From the NCBI GenBank assembly GCA_964589415.1, contig CAZPRQ010000020.1, forward strand, positions 1 to 20,049: a stretch of 20,049 nt of DNA. The letters run 5' to 3'. A program made the position numbers and the translations under genes. The notes under the pieces are model-generated. The model saw only the letters and a program-made list of their open reading frames with translations, was not told where the DNA came from and did no database searches. This document shows positions 1 to 7,997 of this stretch, in pieces. Numbering within the stretch: position 1 is the first letter of the stretch; each line of letters starts with the position of its first letter. Source of the stretch: CAZPRQ01 sp964589415. GTDB lineage: Bacteria > Patescibacteriota > Doudnabacteria > UBA920.

Positions 1-3
1 TTT

Positions 4-32
4 TTGTGCTTTTTTGGGAATTTTGCTAAAAT
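4..32 (+). promoter_or_regulatory. Candidate promoter of the polysaccharide cluster
   Basis: TTGTGC at 4-9 and TAAAAT at 27-32 are separated by 17 bases, and the -10 box is preceded by TGC, giving an extended -10. The predicted start near 39 leaves a leader of about 60 bases before the first gene. The -35 box matches the consensus at only three of six positions and the window edge cuts off upstream context. Confidence 0.35.
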
Positions 33-97
33 AAGTCAGTAATTGGCTTTAAAAAATATAGAAAAATTTTGCTTAATAAAAGGTAAATATTAAAATT

Positions 98-1321
98 ATG
101 AAACAAACTTCGAGCATGCGCGTGCCGTATGGCCTTTCCGTCCACGGACAGGAAGAAATTGATGCGGTGGTAAAAGTATTGAAAGGCAATACTGCCCTTG
201 GACCAAACGCCAAGGAATTTGAACAAAAAATTGCCGATAGTTTTGGTAAAAAATTCGGGGTTATGGTTAACTCCGGCTCCAGCGCGAACCTTTTGGCGTT
301 TGAGCTTCTAAATTTGCCCAAAGGCAGCGAAGTTATTACCCCTGTTTTGACATTTGCCACGACTGTGGCTCCCATTGTCCAAAAAGGCTTGGTGCCGGTA
401 TTTGTGGATGTGCAAATTTATGGCCGCACGTTCCAGGTGGATGTTAAAGAAATAGAAAAAGCCATAACAAAAAAAACCAAAGCACTCATGATTCCTTCGC
501 TTATGGGCAATATTCCGGATTATAAGCGCCTAAATGCTTTAGCTAAAAAGCATAACTTGTATTTAATAGAGGACTCCTGCGATACCTTGGGCGCGACCAT
601 AGACAAGAAACCCACGGGATTGCATTCTCATATTTCGGTAACCAGTTTTTACGGCTCGCATATAATAAACGGCGCGGGTGGTGGCGGTATGATTTGCGTA
701 AACGACCCACAGTGGGCAAGGCGCTTGGTGGTGCTGCGCGGTTGGGGCAGGGAATCTTCCCTGTTTGGCGAAAAAACGGACAGTGAGCAATTAAAGAACC
801 GTTTTTACAATAAAATTGACGGTAAGCCGTATGATGCCAAGTTTATTTTTAGCGAAGTGGGTTATAACTTTTTACCGTTGGAACTTTCGGCCGCGTTTGG
901 GCTGGTACAATTAAAAAAGTTTCCGAAATTTAAAACCATTAGGCAAAAAAACTTCGCCCGACTGCTTAAGTTTTTCAGGCGCCTCGATAAGTATTTTTCC
1001 GTTGCCGAGCAAGCTAAAAACGTAAATACCGCCTGGCTGGCATTTCCGCTTGTTATAAAAAAGGGCGTACCGTTTAACCGACTCGACATAGTTACTTTTT
1101 TGGAACAGCATAATATTCAGACCCGACCCGTATTTACAGGTAATATACTTAAACAGCCGGGTTTTCGGAGAATTCATGCCAAAGAACCCAAATCCGGTTT
1201 CCCCAATACCGAAATTATAATGCATAACGCCTTTGTTATTGGCTGTCACCATGGTTTAAATTCCACTCACTTGGACTATTTGGAAAATGTATTTGAAAAG
1301 TTTTTGGCCCAATACGACTAA
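98..1321 (+). CDS. PLP-dependent sugar 3-dehydrase, DegT/DnrJ/EryC1/StrS fold (RfbH/ColD type)
   Basis: This 407-residue protein has the DegT/DnrJ/EryC1/StrS aminotransferase fold: NSGSSANL near 58-65 for cofactor phosphate binding, and EDSCDTLGA at 158-166 with Asp159 facing the PLP ring nitrogen. At the Schiff-base position the usual lysine is replaced by His188 (SFYGSHIING). In known enzymes this swap marks PMP/PLP sugar 3-dehydrases (RfbH, ColD, the E1 of ascarylose synthesis), which remove the C3 hydroxyl of an NDP-4-keto-6-deoxyhexose. The EDxCDxLG string is typical of that subgroup. The cysteines that bind [2Fe-2S] in E1 are absent (WGRESSLFG replaces a Cys-X-Cys segment), so it may work without an iron-sulfur cluster, as ColD does. 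It is first of the cluster and ends 2 bases before the next start. The exact substrate (CDP- or GDP-linked) is inferred, not seen. Confidence 0.85.
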   Translation: MKQTSSMRVPYGLSVHGQEEIDAVVKVLKGNTALGPNAKEFEQKIADSFGKKFGVMVNSGSSANLLAFELLNLPKGSEVITPVLTFATTVAPIVQKGLVPVFVDVQIYGRTFQVDVKEIEKAITKKTKALMIPSLMGNIPDYKRLNALAKKHNLYLIEDSCDTLGATIDKKPTGLHSHISVTSFYGSHIINGAGGGGMICVNDPQWARRLVVLRGWGRESSLFGEKTDSEQLKNRFYNKIDGKPYDAKFIFSEVGYNFLPLELSAAFGLVQLKKFPKFKTIRQKNFARLLKFFRRLDKYFSVAEQAKNVNTAWLAFPLVIKKGVPFNRLDIVTFLEQHNIQTRPVFTGNILKQPGFRRIHAKEPKSGFPNTEIIMHNAFVIGCHHGLNSTHLDYLENVFEKFLAQYD

Positions 1322-1323
1322 AC

Positions 1324-2232
1324 ATGAATCTTCCCATTCTCAGTATTTGCATTCCCACCTTTAACCGCGCGCAAGAGCTTTCTGAATGTGTGGGTAGTAT
1401 TATCAATCAGTTAGCACAAATTCCGGCCGGCCAGGTTGAAATAGTTATTTCTGACAACGCAAGCGACGACGCTACCGAACAAGCGGGTAGAGAATTGGCG
1501 CAAAAGTTTCCTTATATCCGTTATTTTCGAAATGCGGAAAATATAGGTTTTGACCGCAATGTTTTGGGCATAGTGGAAAAAGCTCGAGGGCTTTATTGCT
1601 GGCTTTTGGGTGATGACGACGCACTTTTTCCTGAAGCTTTGTCGTATATCCTCCCCATCCTTAGCACAGGAAAATATGGTTACTTGTTAGCCAATGCGTG
1701 GGGATATGACCGCCAAATGCATAATCCCGCCGTAAGTTATCCCAACCTTCGAATAACTGAAGATTTGCATTTTGAACAGTTGGCAAACTTTGTTAAGGGC
1801 ATACAAAATTATACGGACTTGGTGGGGTACTTTGGCGGCATGTCCTGCCAAATTTTCAAGCGTTCGGAGTGGATAGATCTTCCAGGAAAGGAAGATTATA
1901 TTGGCACTCAAACCGTGCATTTGTTTGTGCTTTTAAAAGCCTATAAAAATTTGCCCGCGCTCATAATTTCGGACCCTATGGTTAAGACCCGAGCTGACAA
2001 TATGAGGTGGAGTACTTTTCCGGGACTCGAGACTGTTAAGCGTCGCGCTTTTTCTACCCGCGATACGCAAATATGGATATCTAAACTTTACGGTCGGCCT
2101 TATTCTGAATTGGCCTTAACTTTCAAATGTTACGGTGGGATTGTGTATGGCAGTATATATGGTTTGGCAAAGCGTACTATTTTAAAAAATCAAGCAGTTA
2201 GAAATTTTATTAAGCGCGCGTTAGGAAAATAA
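1324..2232 (+). CDS. Family 2 glycosyltransferase, abequosyltransferase (RfbV/WbaV)-like
   Basis: A 302-residue GT-A enzyme that would transfer a sugar from a nucleotide donor to a lipid-linked glycan on the cytoplasmic face. The N-terminal domain has LSICIPTFNR at 7-16, ISDNASDD at 43-49 for nucleotide binding, and the metal-binding triple aspartate in WLLGDDDA (Asp97-99). The combination of ENIGFDRN at 72-79 with CWLLGDDD is, as far as I recall, characteristic of the RfbV-like group that adds 3,6-dideoxyhexoses such as abequose. That would suit the 3-dehydrase immediately upstream. The C-terminal third is less conserved; no clear transmembrane helix is seen. It starts 2 bases after the previous stop and ends 1 base before the next start, so it is surely co-transcribed. 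Family confident; donor specificity is inference. Confidence 0.85.
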   Translation: MNLPILSICIPTFNRAQELSECVGSIINQLAQIPAGQVEIVISDNASDDATEQAGRELAQKFPYIRYFRNAENIGFDRNVLGIVEKARGLYCWLLGDDDALFPEALSYILPILSTGKYGYLLANAWGYDRQMHNPAVSYPNLRITEDLHFEQLANFVKGIQNYTDLVGYFGGMSCQIFKRSEWIDLPGKEDYIGTQTVHLFVLLKAYKNLPALIISDPMVKTRADNMRWSTFPGLETVKRRAFSTRDTQIWISKLYGRPYSELALTFKCYGGIVYGSIYGLAKRTILKNQAVRNFIKRALGK

Positions 2233-2233
2233 C

Positions 2234-3088
2234 ATGAGCAATATTTCCTTTATTCTATTTTCATTTAACGAAGAAAAACGTATTGAGCATGTGGTTAGAA
2301 ATCTTGCGCCTTACGGCGAAGTAATTTTGTTGGATGGCGGCAGTACCGATCAGACCCAAAGCATTGCCGAACGGCATGGAGCAAGATTTATTACCCGTCC
2401 CCAAAGTAAGCAGGTGTATGTGGAAACCCAGGAAATGCTGGAGTTTGCCAAGAGCGTGGCAAAGGGTTCGTGGTTTTTTTGGAGCTATGTGGACAATTTA
2501 TTGCCGGCTACGCTTTTGGAAAAGCTTGAGGAGTTGTCCCGGCAGGATACGCATAAGTATGTTTATGTGCCTGTTTATACTTATTTATGGGGCGAGGTCA
2601 AGCACCCCATAATAAAAGCCAGTTACTCCTGCTTTTTTAAACGAGACTTTGTGGATTTTTCAAAAAACCAAATTCACGGCATGGGTTCCTTTACGGGAAA
2701 ACGAGAGGAAATACTGCATTTACCCATGAAGCTGGAATACGCGATTCGGCATTTTAGTTTATACGACGTGCAAAAATTTGTGACTGGCCATGCTCGGTAC
2801 GGAATAGCTGAAGCGGAGCAGCGCTATAATAACGGCAAGCGGTTTTCGGTTTTTTACATGCTTGGCAGCATGAGCCATTATTTTTGGCTGTTTTATAAAC
2901 GCGGTTTTAAAGCCGGGGTAAAAGGTTTGTATATTGCCCTGCTTTACGCTTTTTTTAGGCTAATAGTTTCGGTTAGGCTATATGAACTTGAGCATAATTT
3001 GAATTTGGAAACTATTGAAGCGGCATTCGTCGAAGAAAAAAAGAAAATGGTAGCGGAAGTCGAAGCGCGGAAAGGTAAGAATGCCTAA
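2234..3088 (+). CDS. Family 2 glycosyltransferase (WaaE/KdtX-like)
   Basis: A 284-residue GT-A glycosyltransferase. The N-terminus reads ISFILFSFNEEKRI, followed by DGGSTDQT at 34-41, the usual donor-binding loop. Where most family members carry a DXD or DAD metal site, this one has WSYVDNLLP (near 83-91), a single aspartate, so metal binding may differ. The C-terminal half has a Tyr/Phe-rich, amphipathic segment (near residues 210-260) that probably sits on the membrane. The length and layout recall the WaaE/KdtX group of lipopolysaccharide core glucosyltransferases, but that is resemblance only. AGGA lies 7 bases before the ATG. Its 3' end overlaps the next gene by 8 bases. Confidence 0.75.
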   Translation: MSNISFILFSFNEEKRIEHVVRNLAPYGEVILLDGGSTDQTQSIAERHGARFITRPQSKQVYVETQEMLEFAKSVAKGSWFFWSYVDNLLPATLLEKLEELSRQDTHKYVYVPVYTYLWGEVKHPIIKASYSCFFKRDFVDFSKNQIHGMGSFTGKREEILHLPMKLEYAIRHFSLYDVQKFVTGHARYGIAEAEQRYNNGKRFSVFYMLGSMSHYFWLFYKRGFKAGVKGLYIALLYAFFRLIVSVRLYELEHNLNLETIEAAFVEEKKKMVAEVEARKGKNA

Positions 3089-3989
3089 ACAAATTTTATT
3101 AACCGGAGTAACAGGGTTTTTGGGAAGTTTTTTGGCCCATGCGTTTTTACAGCAGGGTTATATTGTGCATGGCTTAAAAAGGCTAAACTCTTCGCTTTAT
3201 AGGTTGCAGGATGTAGTAGACAAAGACCAATTAAAATTGATAAATAGTGAAGACGTAAATTGGAAATTTTTTTTCCTCCAAAATAAAATAGAGGCCATTG
3301 TACATACGGCCACCATGTATGGCCGGCTGGGCGAAGGGATGGATATAATGGAAAAGGTAAATACCCAACTGCCTTCCTTGTTATGGGGTTTTGCCGGCGA
3401 GTATAAAGTACCCTTGTTTATAAATACCGACACTTTTATGCCGGCAGACACCTCAATGGAAGATAGGTATTATAACTATTGCCGGACAAAAAAAGCGTTT
3501 TTAGAATATGCCAAACATAAACCCCAAGGCGGTACGAAGTTTGTCAATTTAGTTGTGTACCATATGTATGGGCCCAATGACAACCCGACCAAATTTTTAC
3601 CGGTCATGATTAGCAAACTCATTTCTAACGAGTCTGAAATAAATCTTACTCCCGGAGACCAGCAGCGGGATTTTATATTCATAAATGACGTAGTAAATGC
3701 GTTCGTAAAAACTTTACATGAGGCAGAGAATTTACCTCATTTTTCCGAATTCCAAATTGGCACGGGAACGCTGAGGAGCATTCGCGAGCTTTTAGAACTT
3801 GCCAAGCAGTATACGGGAAGTGCGAGCAAATTGTTGTGGGGCGCTTTGCCGTATCCGCCGGGAGAAGTAATGTTTTCTTCGGCAGATACTTCCGCTAACG
3901 GGGCTTTAAGTTGGCATGCGGATACTGTGTTGGAGGCGGGACTAAAGATAACTTGTGAATTTTATAAACATCACCACATAGTTATATGA
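3081..3989 (+). CDS. SDR-family NAD(P)-dependent nucleotide-sugar epimerase/reductase
   Basis: A 302-residue extended short-chain dehydrogenase. The Rossmann glycine motif is TGVTGFLG (Gly9, Gly12, Gly15), the catalytic pair is Tyr133 and Lys137 (YCRTK), and NTDTFMP at 115-121 supplies the Thr/Ser of the triad. HTATMYGRLGEG near 75-86 is the usual cofactor ribose segment, and RDFIFINDVVNAF is the family's C-terminal hallmark. In pathways with an RfbH/ColD-type 3-dehydrase, an SDR of about 300 residues reduces the 4-keto group to give the final 3,6-dideoxyhexose (RfbJ, ColC). Its place three genes after the dehydrase fits that role, but a plain 4-epimerase or dehydratase is also possible. It overlaps the preceding gene by 8 bases and the next by 4 (ATGA), so coupled translation is likely. 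Confidence 0.8.
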   Translation: MPKQILLTGVTGFLGSFLAHAFLQQGYIVHGLKRLNSSLYRLQDVVDKDQLKLINSEDVNWKFFFLQNKIEAIVHTATMYGRLGEGMDIMEKVNTQLPSLLWGFAGEYKVPLFINTDTFMPADTSMEDRYYNYCRTKKAFLEYAKHKPQGGTKFVNLVVYHMYGPNDNPTKFLPVMISKLISNESEINLTPGDQQRDFIFINDVVNAFVKTLHEAENLPHFSEFQIGTGTLRSIRELLELAKQYTGSASKLLWGALPYPPGEVMFSSADTSANGALSWHADTVLEAGLKITCEFYKHHHIVI

Positions 3990-5749
3990 ACGTATTAGGC
4001 ATACATTATGGGCACAATGCAACTGCGGCTCTCGTAAAAGACGGGCAGCTGGTGTTTGCTTTGAGCGAAGAACGCTTAAACCGGCTTAAGAATTCCAATG
4101 GTTTTCCTGACAAAGTGGTTGATTATATTTATAGTCATTACCTAAAACCAGAAGAGGTGGACGTGGCGGTTATGTTCCAGAAGGATATTGTGGGCTATGC
4201 GGACATGAAGCGAAACCGCTTTCAGTCGGTGAGGAATTTTGGGGTGGGTAACATAAATTTTAACCGTTCTTACAGTTTAAAACGGCATCTGCTTGCCAAA
4301 ACCCCGGGTTATTTTGTTGCCCGACGCATTGCAGGTAAGTTGAGACATAGCTGGCAGGAGCTTAGCCTGGCTAATGAAGCGCTTAAATATTATGCAGCGG
4401 CATGCCGCCTGCCAAAGGAGAAAATATTGTTTTCCCGGCATCATGCTTCGCATGCGTTGGCGTGTGTGCCAAATTTAAACCCTACTGTTCAAACTCTGGT
4501 TTTTACCATGGACGGGGAAGGGGATGGCGAGTCGTCCACAGTTAGCGTGTACGAACAATATAAATTAAAAAAACTTTCTTCAAATCCGGTAAGAGTTTCG
4601 CTCGGCTATTTTTTTACGGAAATTACCAAATTGCTGGGTATGATACCCAACGAGCATGAATTTAAAGTCATGGGCCTGGCTCCTTATGCCAAGCAGGAAC
4701 GGGCAGAAAACCTGTATGAACGGCTGCAGGGCCTAGTTACTTTAAATGATAATTTGGAATTTGTAAGCAAGTACCCGATCAATCGCCTTGAATATATTTT
4801 GTTCGAGCAATTATATAATCAGCGCTTCGATACCGTAGCGGCTTTTGCTCAAATTTTTTTGGAAAAGAAAGTGCTGCAATGGGTGAGAGCCTGGATTGCC
4901 AAGACCAATATTCACAATCTCGCTTTGGGCGGGGGCGTGTTTATGTCGGTTAAGCTAAATCAAAAAATACTGGAATTGCCCGAAGTGGAAAACTTGTATG
5001 TTATGCCTTCGGCTGCCGATGAGTCTACGGCTATAGGCGCTGCAGTCCATGGCGTATTGGAACTTTCAAAACAGAAGCGGGTTGTCCCGCATTTTGAGCC
5101 TATCACTCATTTAAATTTGGGTATAGCTTATGATGAAAATAGCATTTCCCAAGCTATGGAAAAATACCAGGGCAATTTTAACGTTCAAAAATTTGCAAGT
5201 ACACTTGAGGCGAATAGAGCCGCGGCCGAGCTTTTGGCTAGCGGTGAAGTAGTGGCCAGATTTTCAGGCCGCAACGAATGGGGTGCAAGGGCGCTGGGTA
5301 ACCGCAGCATACTGGCGCATGCCGGCAATCGGGATACGGTAAGGGTTATAAATGAAATGATCAAGAATCGGGATTTTTGGATGCCTTTTGCCGCTTCAGT
5401 TTTGGAAGAAGACAGCGAACGCTATTTAAAAAATCCTAAGCGCATGCCCGCGCCGTTTATGGCAGTTACTTTTAATACTGCCCCTGTAGCGGCTAAAGAC
5501 TTGGCGGCTGCCATACATCCGTATGATTTTACCTGCCGCCCGCAAGTTGTAAGTAAAAGCCAAAATTCCGGTTACCACGAGTTAATTTCCGAATTTAAAA
5601 AAATAACCGGCATTGGCGGAATATTAAACACCTCATTTAATTTACACGGAGAACCCAACGTTCAGACCCCCCAAGACGCGCTAAGGACGCTTCAGCTCTC
5701 GGGCCTTAGGTATGTGTTGTTTGATACCCTATTGGTTAGTAAAAAATAA
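3986..5749 (+). CDS. Carbamoyltransferase, NodU/CmcH family
   Basis: A 587-residue O-carbamoyltransferase, full length for the family. The N-terminal Kae1-like domain begins GIHYGHNATAALV (5-17) and carries the metal-binding histidines in RHHASHA (His152, His153, His156) and MDGEGDGESS at 175-184; LGGGVFMSVKLNQ at 314-326 is the ATP-binding segment. The C-terminal domain has FSGRNEWGARALGNRSI at 426-442 and RDFWMPFAASVL. Known members make carbamoyl-adenylate from carbamoyl phosphate and ATP, then carbamoylate a hydroxyl on a sugar or antibiotic (NodU, CmcH, TobZ). Here the acceptor is probably a sugar of the surface glycan. The start overlaps the previous stop as ATGA, and the next gene follows after 1 base. 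Function class is firm, acceptor unknown. Confidence 0.9.
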   Translation: MNVLGIHYGHNATAALVKDGQLVFALSEERLNRLKNSNGFPDKVVDYIYSHYLKPEEVDVAVMFQKDIVGYADMKRNRFQSVRNFGVGNINFNRSYSLKRHLLAKTPGYFVARRIAGKLRHSWQELSLANEALKYYAAACRLPKEKILFSRHHASHALACVPNLNPTVQTLVFTMDGEGDGESSTVSVYEQYKLKKLSSNPVRVSLGYFFTEITKLLGMIPNEHEFKVMGLAPYAKQERAENLYERLQGLVTLNDNLEFVSKYPINRLEYILFEQLYNQRFDTVAAFAQIFLEKKVLQWVRAWIAKTNIHNLALGGGVFMSVKLNQKILELPEVENLYVMPSAADESTAIGAAVHGVLELSKQKRVVPHFEPITHLNLGIAYDENSISQAMEKYQGNFNVQKFASTLEANRAAAELLASGEVVARFSGRNEWGARALGNRSILAHAGNRDTVRVINEMIKNRDFWMPFAASVLEEDSERYLKNPKRMPAPFMAVTFNTAPVAAKDLAAAIHPYDFTCRPQVVSKSQNSGYHELISEFKKITGIGGILNTSFNLHGEPNVQTPQDALRTLQLSGLRYVLFDTLLVSKK

Positions 5750-5750
5750 C

Positions 5751-6650
5751 ATGCTGTACATATATACATTGGAATATAGAATTGTCGGAAAGTTAAAGGC
5801 CTGGGTTAAACAAATATTGGGTAGGGATTTTGGCGGACCTAAAATGGTAATGGAAAGTTTACTGCATGGGTTTAATGAGTTAGGACAAGAGTATTTATTA
5901 AACACGGCACCAAAAAAACCGGGAGTTGTGGCGGGAGTATTGAACGGAGCAGAGGTTCTTATGTGGGCAATAAAGCAAAAACAATTAGGGAAAATACAGC
6001 GGATAGTTGCCGGTCCTAATATTGTCATTTTGCCTTCGCATGAGAACGGGATATTAAGGAATTCGGCCATAGATGCAATTTTAGTGCCAAGTAATTGGGT
6101 CAAGGAAAGTTATGTTAAAGATAGTCCGGAATTGGCAGAAAAAATTTTTGTTTGGCCGGCGGGTATTTACATTCCTGAAATGGGCAATGAATCTAAAGAT
6201 ATAGACTTTTTAATTTATAATAAAGTTGGCGAAACAAAATTGATAGAGGAAATTCGCACGCGCGTGAAGGGTTGTAAAGTGAAGGAATTAACTTATGGCA
6301 ATTTTAAGCAAGCCGATTATTTTTCTTGGTTAAACAGGACGAAGTATTTAGTGTATGTGTCTGAATCCGAAAGCCAGGGGCTTGCCATGTTTGAAGCTTG
6401 GGCGAGAAATGTGCCGGTGCTTGCTTGGGAGCGGGGTTATGCCGTGGCGGGGGAGGTTACCGTGGAAGGCAAAACCAGTGCCCCGTATATGCATGTACGG
6501 GCGGGTAGAAGTTTTTCCAATGCGAGTGATTTGGGAAAAATAATCGAGTCTCTGTCTCAATTAAGTTTTGACCCCAGGGCGTACATATTGGAGTATTTTA
6601 GTCCGGAAGTTTGTGCCAAAAACTATTTAGCCATAATAAACAATGCCTAA
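5751..6650 (+). CDS. Glycosyltransferase, GT-B fold (GT4-like)
   Basis: A 299-residue protein read from the ATG at 5751, one base after the carbamoyltransferase stop. An upstream in-frame ATG at 5712 would add 13 residues but lies inside the preceding gene, so I reject it. The C-terminal half has the GT-B signature ESQGLAMFE (Glu207 to Glu215, the EX7E motif of GT4-type enzymes), followed by ARNVPVLAWERG, the usual donor-phosphate region. LVPSNWVKESY at 111-121 is also typical, in the linker before the donor domain. The protein is shorter than most GT4 enzymes (350-400 residues), mainly because the N-terminal acceptor domain is small. It overlaps the next gene by 8 bases. Sugar and linkage cannot be read from sequence. 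Confidence 0.75.
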   Translation: MLYIYTLEYRIVGKLKAWVKQILGRDFGGPKMVMESLLHGFNELGQEYLLNTAPKKPGVVAGVLNGAEVLMWAIKQKQLGKIQRIVAGPNIVILPSHENGILRNSAIDAILVPSNWVKESYVKDSPELAEKIFVWPAGIYIPEMGNESKDIDFLIYNKVGETKLIEEIRTRVKGCKVKELTYGNFKQADYFSWLNRTKYLVYVSESESQGLAMFEAWARNVPVLAWERGYAVAGEVTVEGKTSAPYMHVRAGRSFSNASDLGKIIESLSQLSFDPRAYILEYFSPEVCAKNYLAIINNA

Positions 6651-7425
6651 AGTTTCAATTATAATTTTAACCAAAAACCGAGTTGAGCTTTTTAAAAAAG
6701 CTTTGGCATCTGTGGAAGCACAAAACTTTTCCGATTATGAAATTGTGGCGGTTAATGACGGGTCTGCCGATGCTACGGAGGCGTATTTAGAAGATCAAAA
6801 AAATTGGAATCCAAAGTTAACAGTTATTCATCATAAGACGTCTTTGGGCATTATCAAGAGCCGGCAGGAAGCGATAGAGCGCTCTATGGGGGAATACGTG
6901 GCGTTTTTAGATGATGACGACGAATGGATAGACAGAGATAAATTAAAAAAACAGACAGAGTTTTTAGACAAGCATCCCGAGTGCGTTTTGGTAGGAGGAG
7001 GGATTAAGATAATTTCTAATTCAGAATTTCTAATTTCTAAACAAATCCCAAATTCCAAATCCCAAATTAACAAACTGCGGCCATTATCGGATAGCGCCAT
7101 TAGGAATACAATGCTGTTTAGAAATAATTTTTTTACTTCCACGGTTATGGTCAAGAAACAAGCGGTACTTAAGGCGGGCGGGTTTTTGGCAGACGGGCAG
7201 GATTTTGTGGAAGATTATGACCTTTGGCTTCGGCTGGGAAGGGTAGGGGAAATGTATAATTTCCCACAGGTCTTTACTAGGTACAGCCAGCCGCCGTATA
7301 ATAAGGAAAAGTTTAAAAATTACTTAAAAAAACAGTTAGCGCTTATTGGACGGCATAGGCGGGATTATCCGTACTATTGGCTGGCAAGCTCTTTACTTCG
7401 ACTGCGCATTATTTTGAAATACTAA
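6643..7425 (+). CDS. Family 2 glycosyltransferase with an internal simple-repeat insertion
   Basis: A 260-residue GT-A glycosyltransferase: VSIIILTKNR at 4-13, VNDGSADAT near 37-45, and the metal site FLDDDDEW at 88-95. EDYDLWLRLG near 196-205 is the catalytic-base/acceptor region (ED-Y box) typical of this family. Residues about 124-143 (coded by 7011-7069) are rich in Ser, Asn, Lys, Gln and Ile and come from an AT-rich near-repetitive DNA stretch. This looks like an intergenic-type simple repeat captured in frame in a surface loop between the metal site and the acceptor domain. The reading frame stays open, so the enzyme may still work. The gene overlaps its upstream neighbour by 8 bases. 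Confidence 0.85.
   Translation: MPKVSIIILTKNRVELFKKALASVEAQNFSDYEIVAVNDGSADATEAYLEDQKNWNPKLTVIHHKTSLGIIKSRQEAIERSMGEYVAFLDDDDEWIDRDKLKKQTEFLDKHPECVLVGGGIKIISNSEFLISKQIPNSKSQINKLRPLSDSAIRNTMLFRNNFFTSTVMVKKQAVLKAGGFLADGQDFVEDYDLWLRLGRVGEMYNFPQVFTRYSQPPYNKEKFKNYLKKQLALIGRHRRDYPYYWLASSLLRLRIILKY
7011..7069. repeat. AT-rich degenerate simple repeat inside a glycosyltransferase gene
   Basis: Two degenerate motifs alternate here: repeated AATTTCTAAT-like units (7011-7039), then repeated CAAATCCCAAATTC-like units (7042-7067). The stretch stands out from the flanking coding DNA in base use and periodicity. A related string occurs in inverted orientation at 9307-9332. It resembles intergenic simple repeats I associate with Patescibacteria, but that is memory and unverified. 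Confidence 0.6.
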
Positions 7426-7433
7426 ACTACTTT

Positions 7434-7982
7434 ATGGCCTTTACTTTTACTAAAACCGACATACCCGATGTTTTGGTTGTAAAATCCCAGGTTTTTAAAG
7501 ACGAACGTGGGCATTTTTTTGAAGTTTTTAAGCGTCCGGAGTTTACCGGGCAGAACTTGCCGGAATTTGTTCAGGATAATTTTTCGCATTCAGCCAAAGG
7601 TGTTCTTAGGGGTATGCATTACCAGCTTGCGCCGTTTGCCCAAGGTAAGCTGGTTGCCTGCCTTTCCGGCAGTATATTTGACGTTGCCGTGGATATACGA
7701 AAATTTTCTCCCATGTTTGGCAAGTGGGTGGGGGTGGAATTAAGAGAAGATTTGGCAAACATGCTTTATATTCCGCCCGGATTCGCGCATGGGTTCCAAG
7801 CTTTGACCCCAGATACCCGTGTTTTATATAAATGCACGGCAGAATATAATCCAGCAGCTGAACGAGGAATTTTCTGGGATGATCCGGCTATAAATATTTC
7901 TTGGCCGCTTAAGTCCGCGGTGATGAATGAACGAGATAAAAATTTTCCTTTGTTAAAAGATGCCGATCTTCCAACATCATAA
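7434..7982 (+). CDS. rmlC: dTDP-4-dehydrorhamnose 3,5-epimerase
   Basis: A 182-residue cupin, the standard RmlC length, when read from the ATG at 7434 (MAFTFTKTDIPDV). A longer frame from 7377 would overlap the previous gene by 49 bases and add a non-homologous tail. The epimerase hallmarks are present: VLRGMHYQ at 57-64 with the catalytic-base histidine His62, Lys72 in QGKLV, DVAVDIR at 83-89, YIPPGFAHGF at 112-121, and YKCTAEYNPAAERGI at 132-146. It converts dTDP-4-keto-6-deoxyglucose to dTDP-4-keto-L-rhamnose by epimerising C3 and C5. RmlA, RmlB and RmlD are not in the window and must be elsewhere if L-rhamnose is made. It sits 8 bases after the preceding gene. Confidence 0.93.
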   Translation: MAFTFTKTDIPDVLVVKSQVFKDERGHFFEVFKRPEFTGQNLPEFVQDNFSHSAKGVLRGMHYQLAPFAQGKLVACLSGSIFDVAVDIRKFSPMFGKWVGVELREDLANMLYIPPGFAHGFQALTPDTRVLYKCTAEYNPAAERGIFWDDPAINISWPLKSAVMNERDKNFPLLKDADLPTS

Positions 7983-7997
7983 TTTATTGATCTAACT

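Noticed and set aside
98..1321. Ordinary sugar aminotransferase
   Set aside because: The Schiff-base lysine is replaced by histidine and EDSCDTLG matches the 3-dehydrase subgroup.
5712..5750. Upstream ATG for the GT-B glycosyltransferase
   Set aside because: It lies inside the carbamoyltransferase gene and adds 13 residues; the ATG at 5751 follows the stop by one base, as elsewhere in this operon.
7011..7069. CRISPR array or short tandem repeat array
   Set aside because: Units are short and degenerate with no uniform spacers, and the stretch is inside an open reading frame.
7377..7433. Longer RmlC start
   Set aside because: The extra 19 residues overlap the upstream glycosyltransferase and precede the normal family N-terminus.
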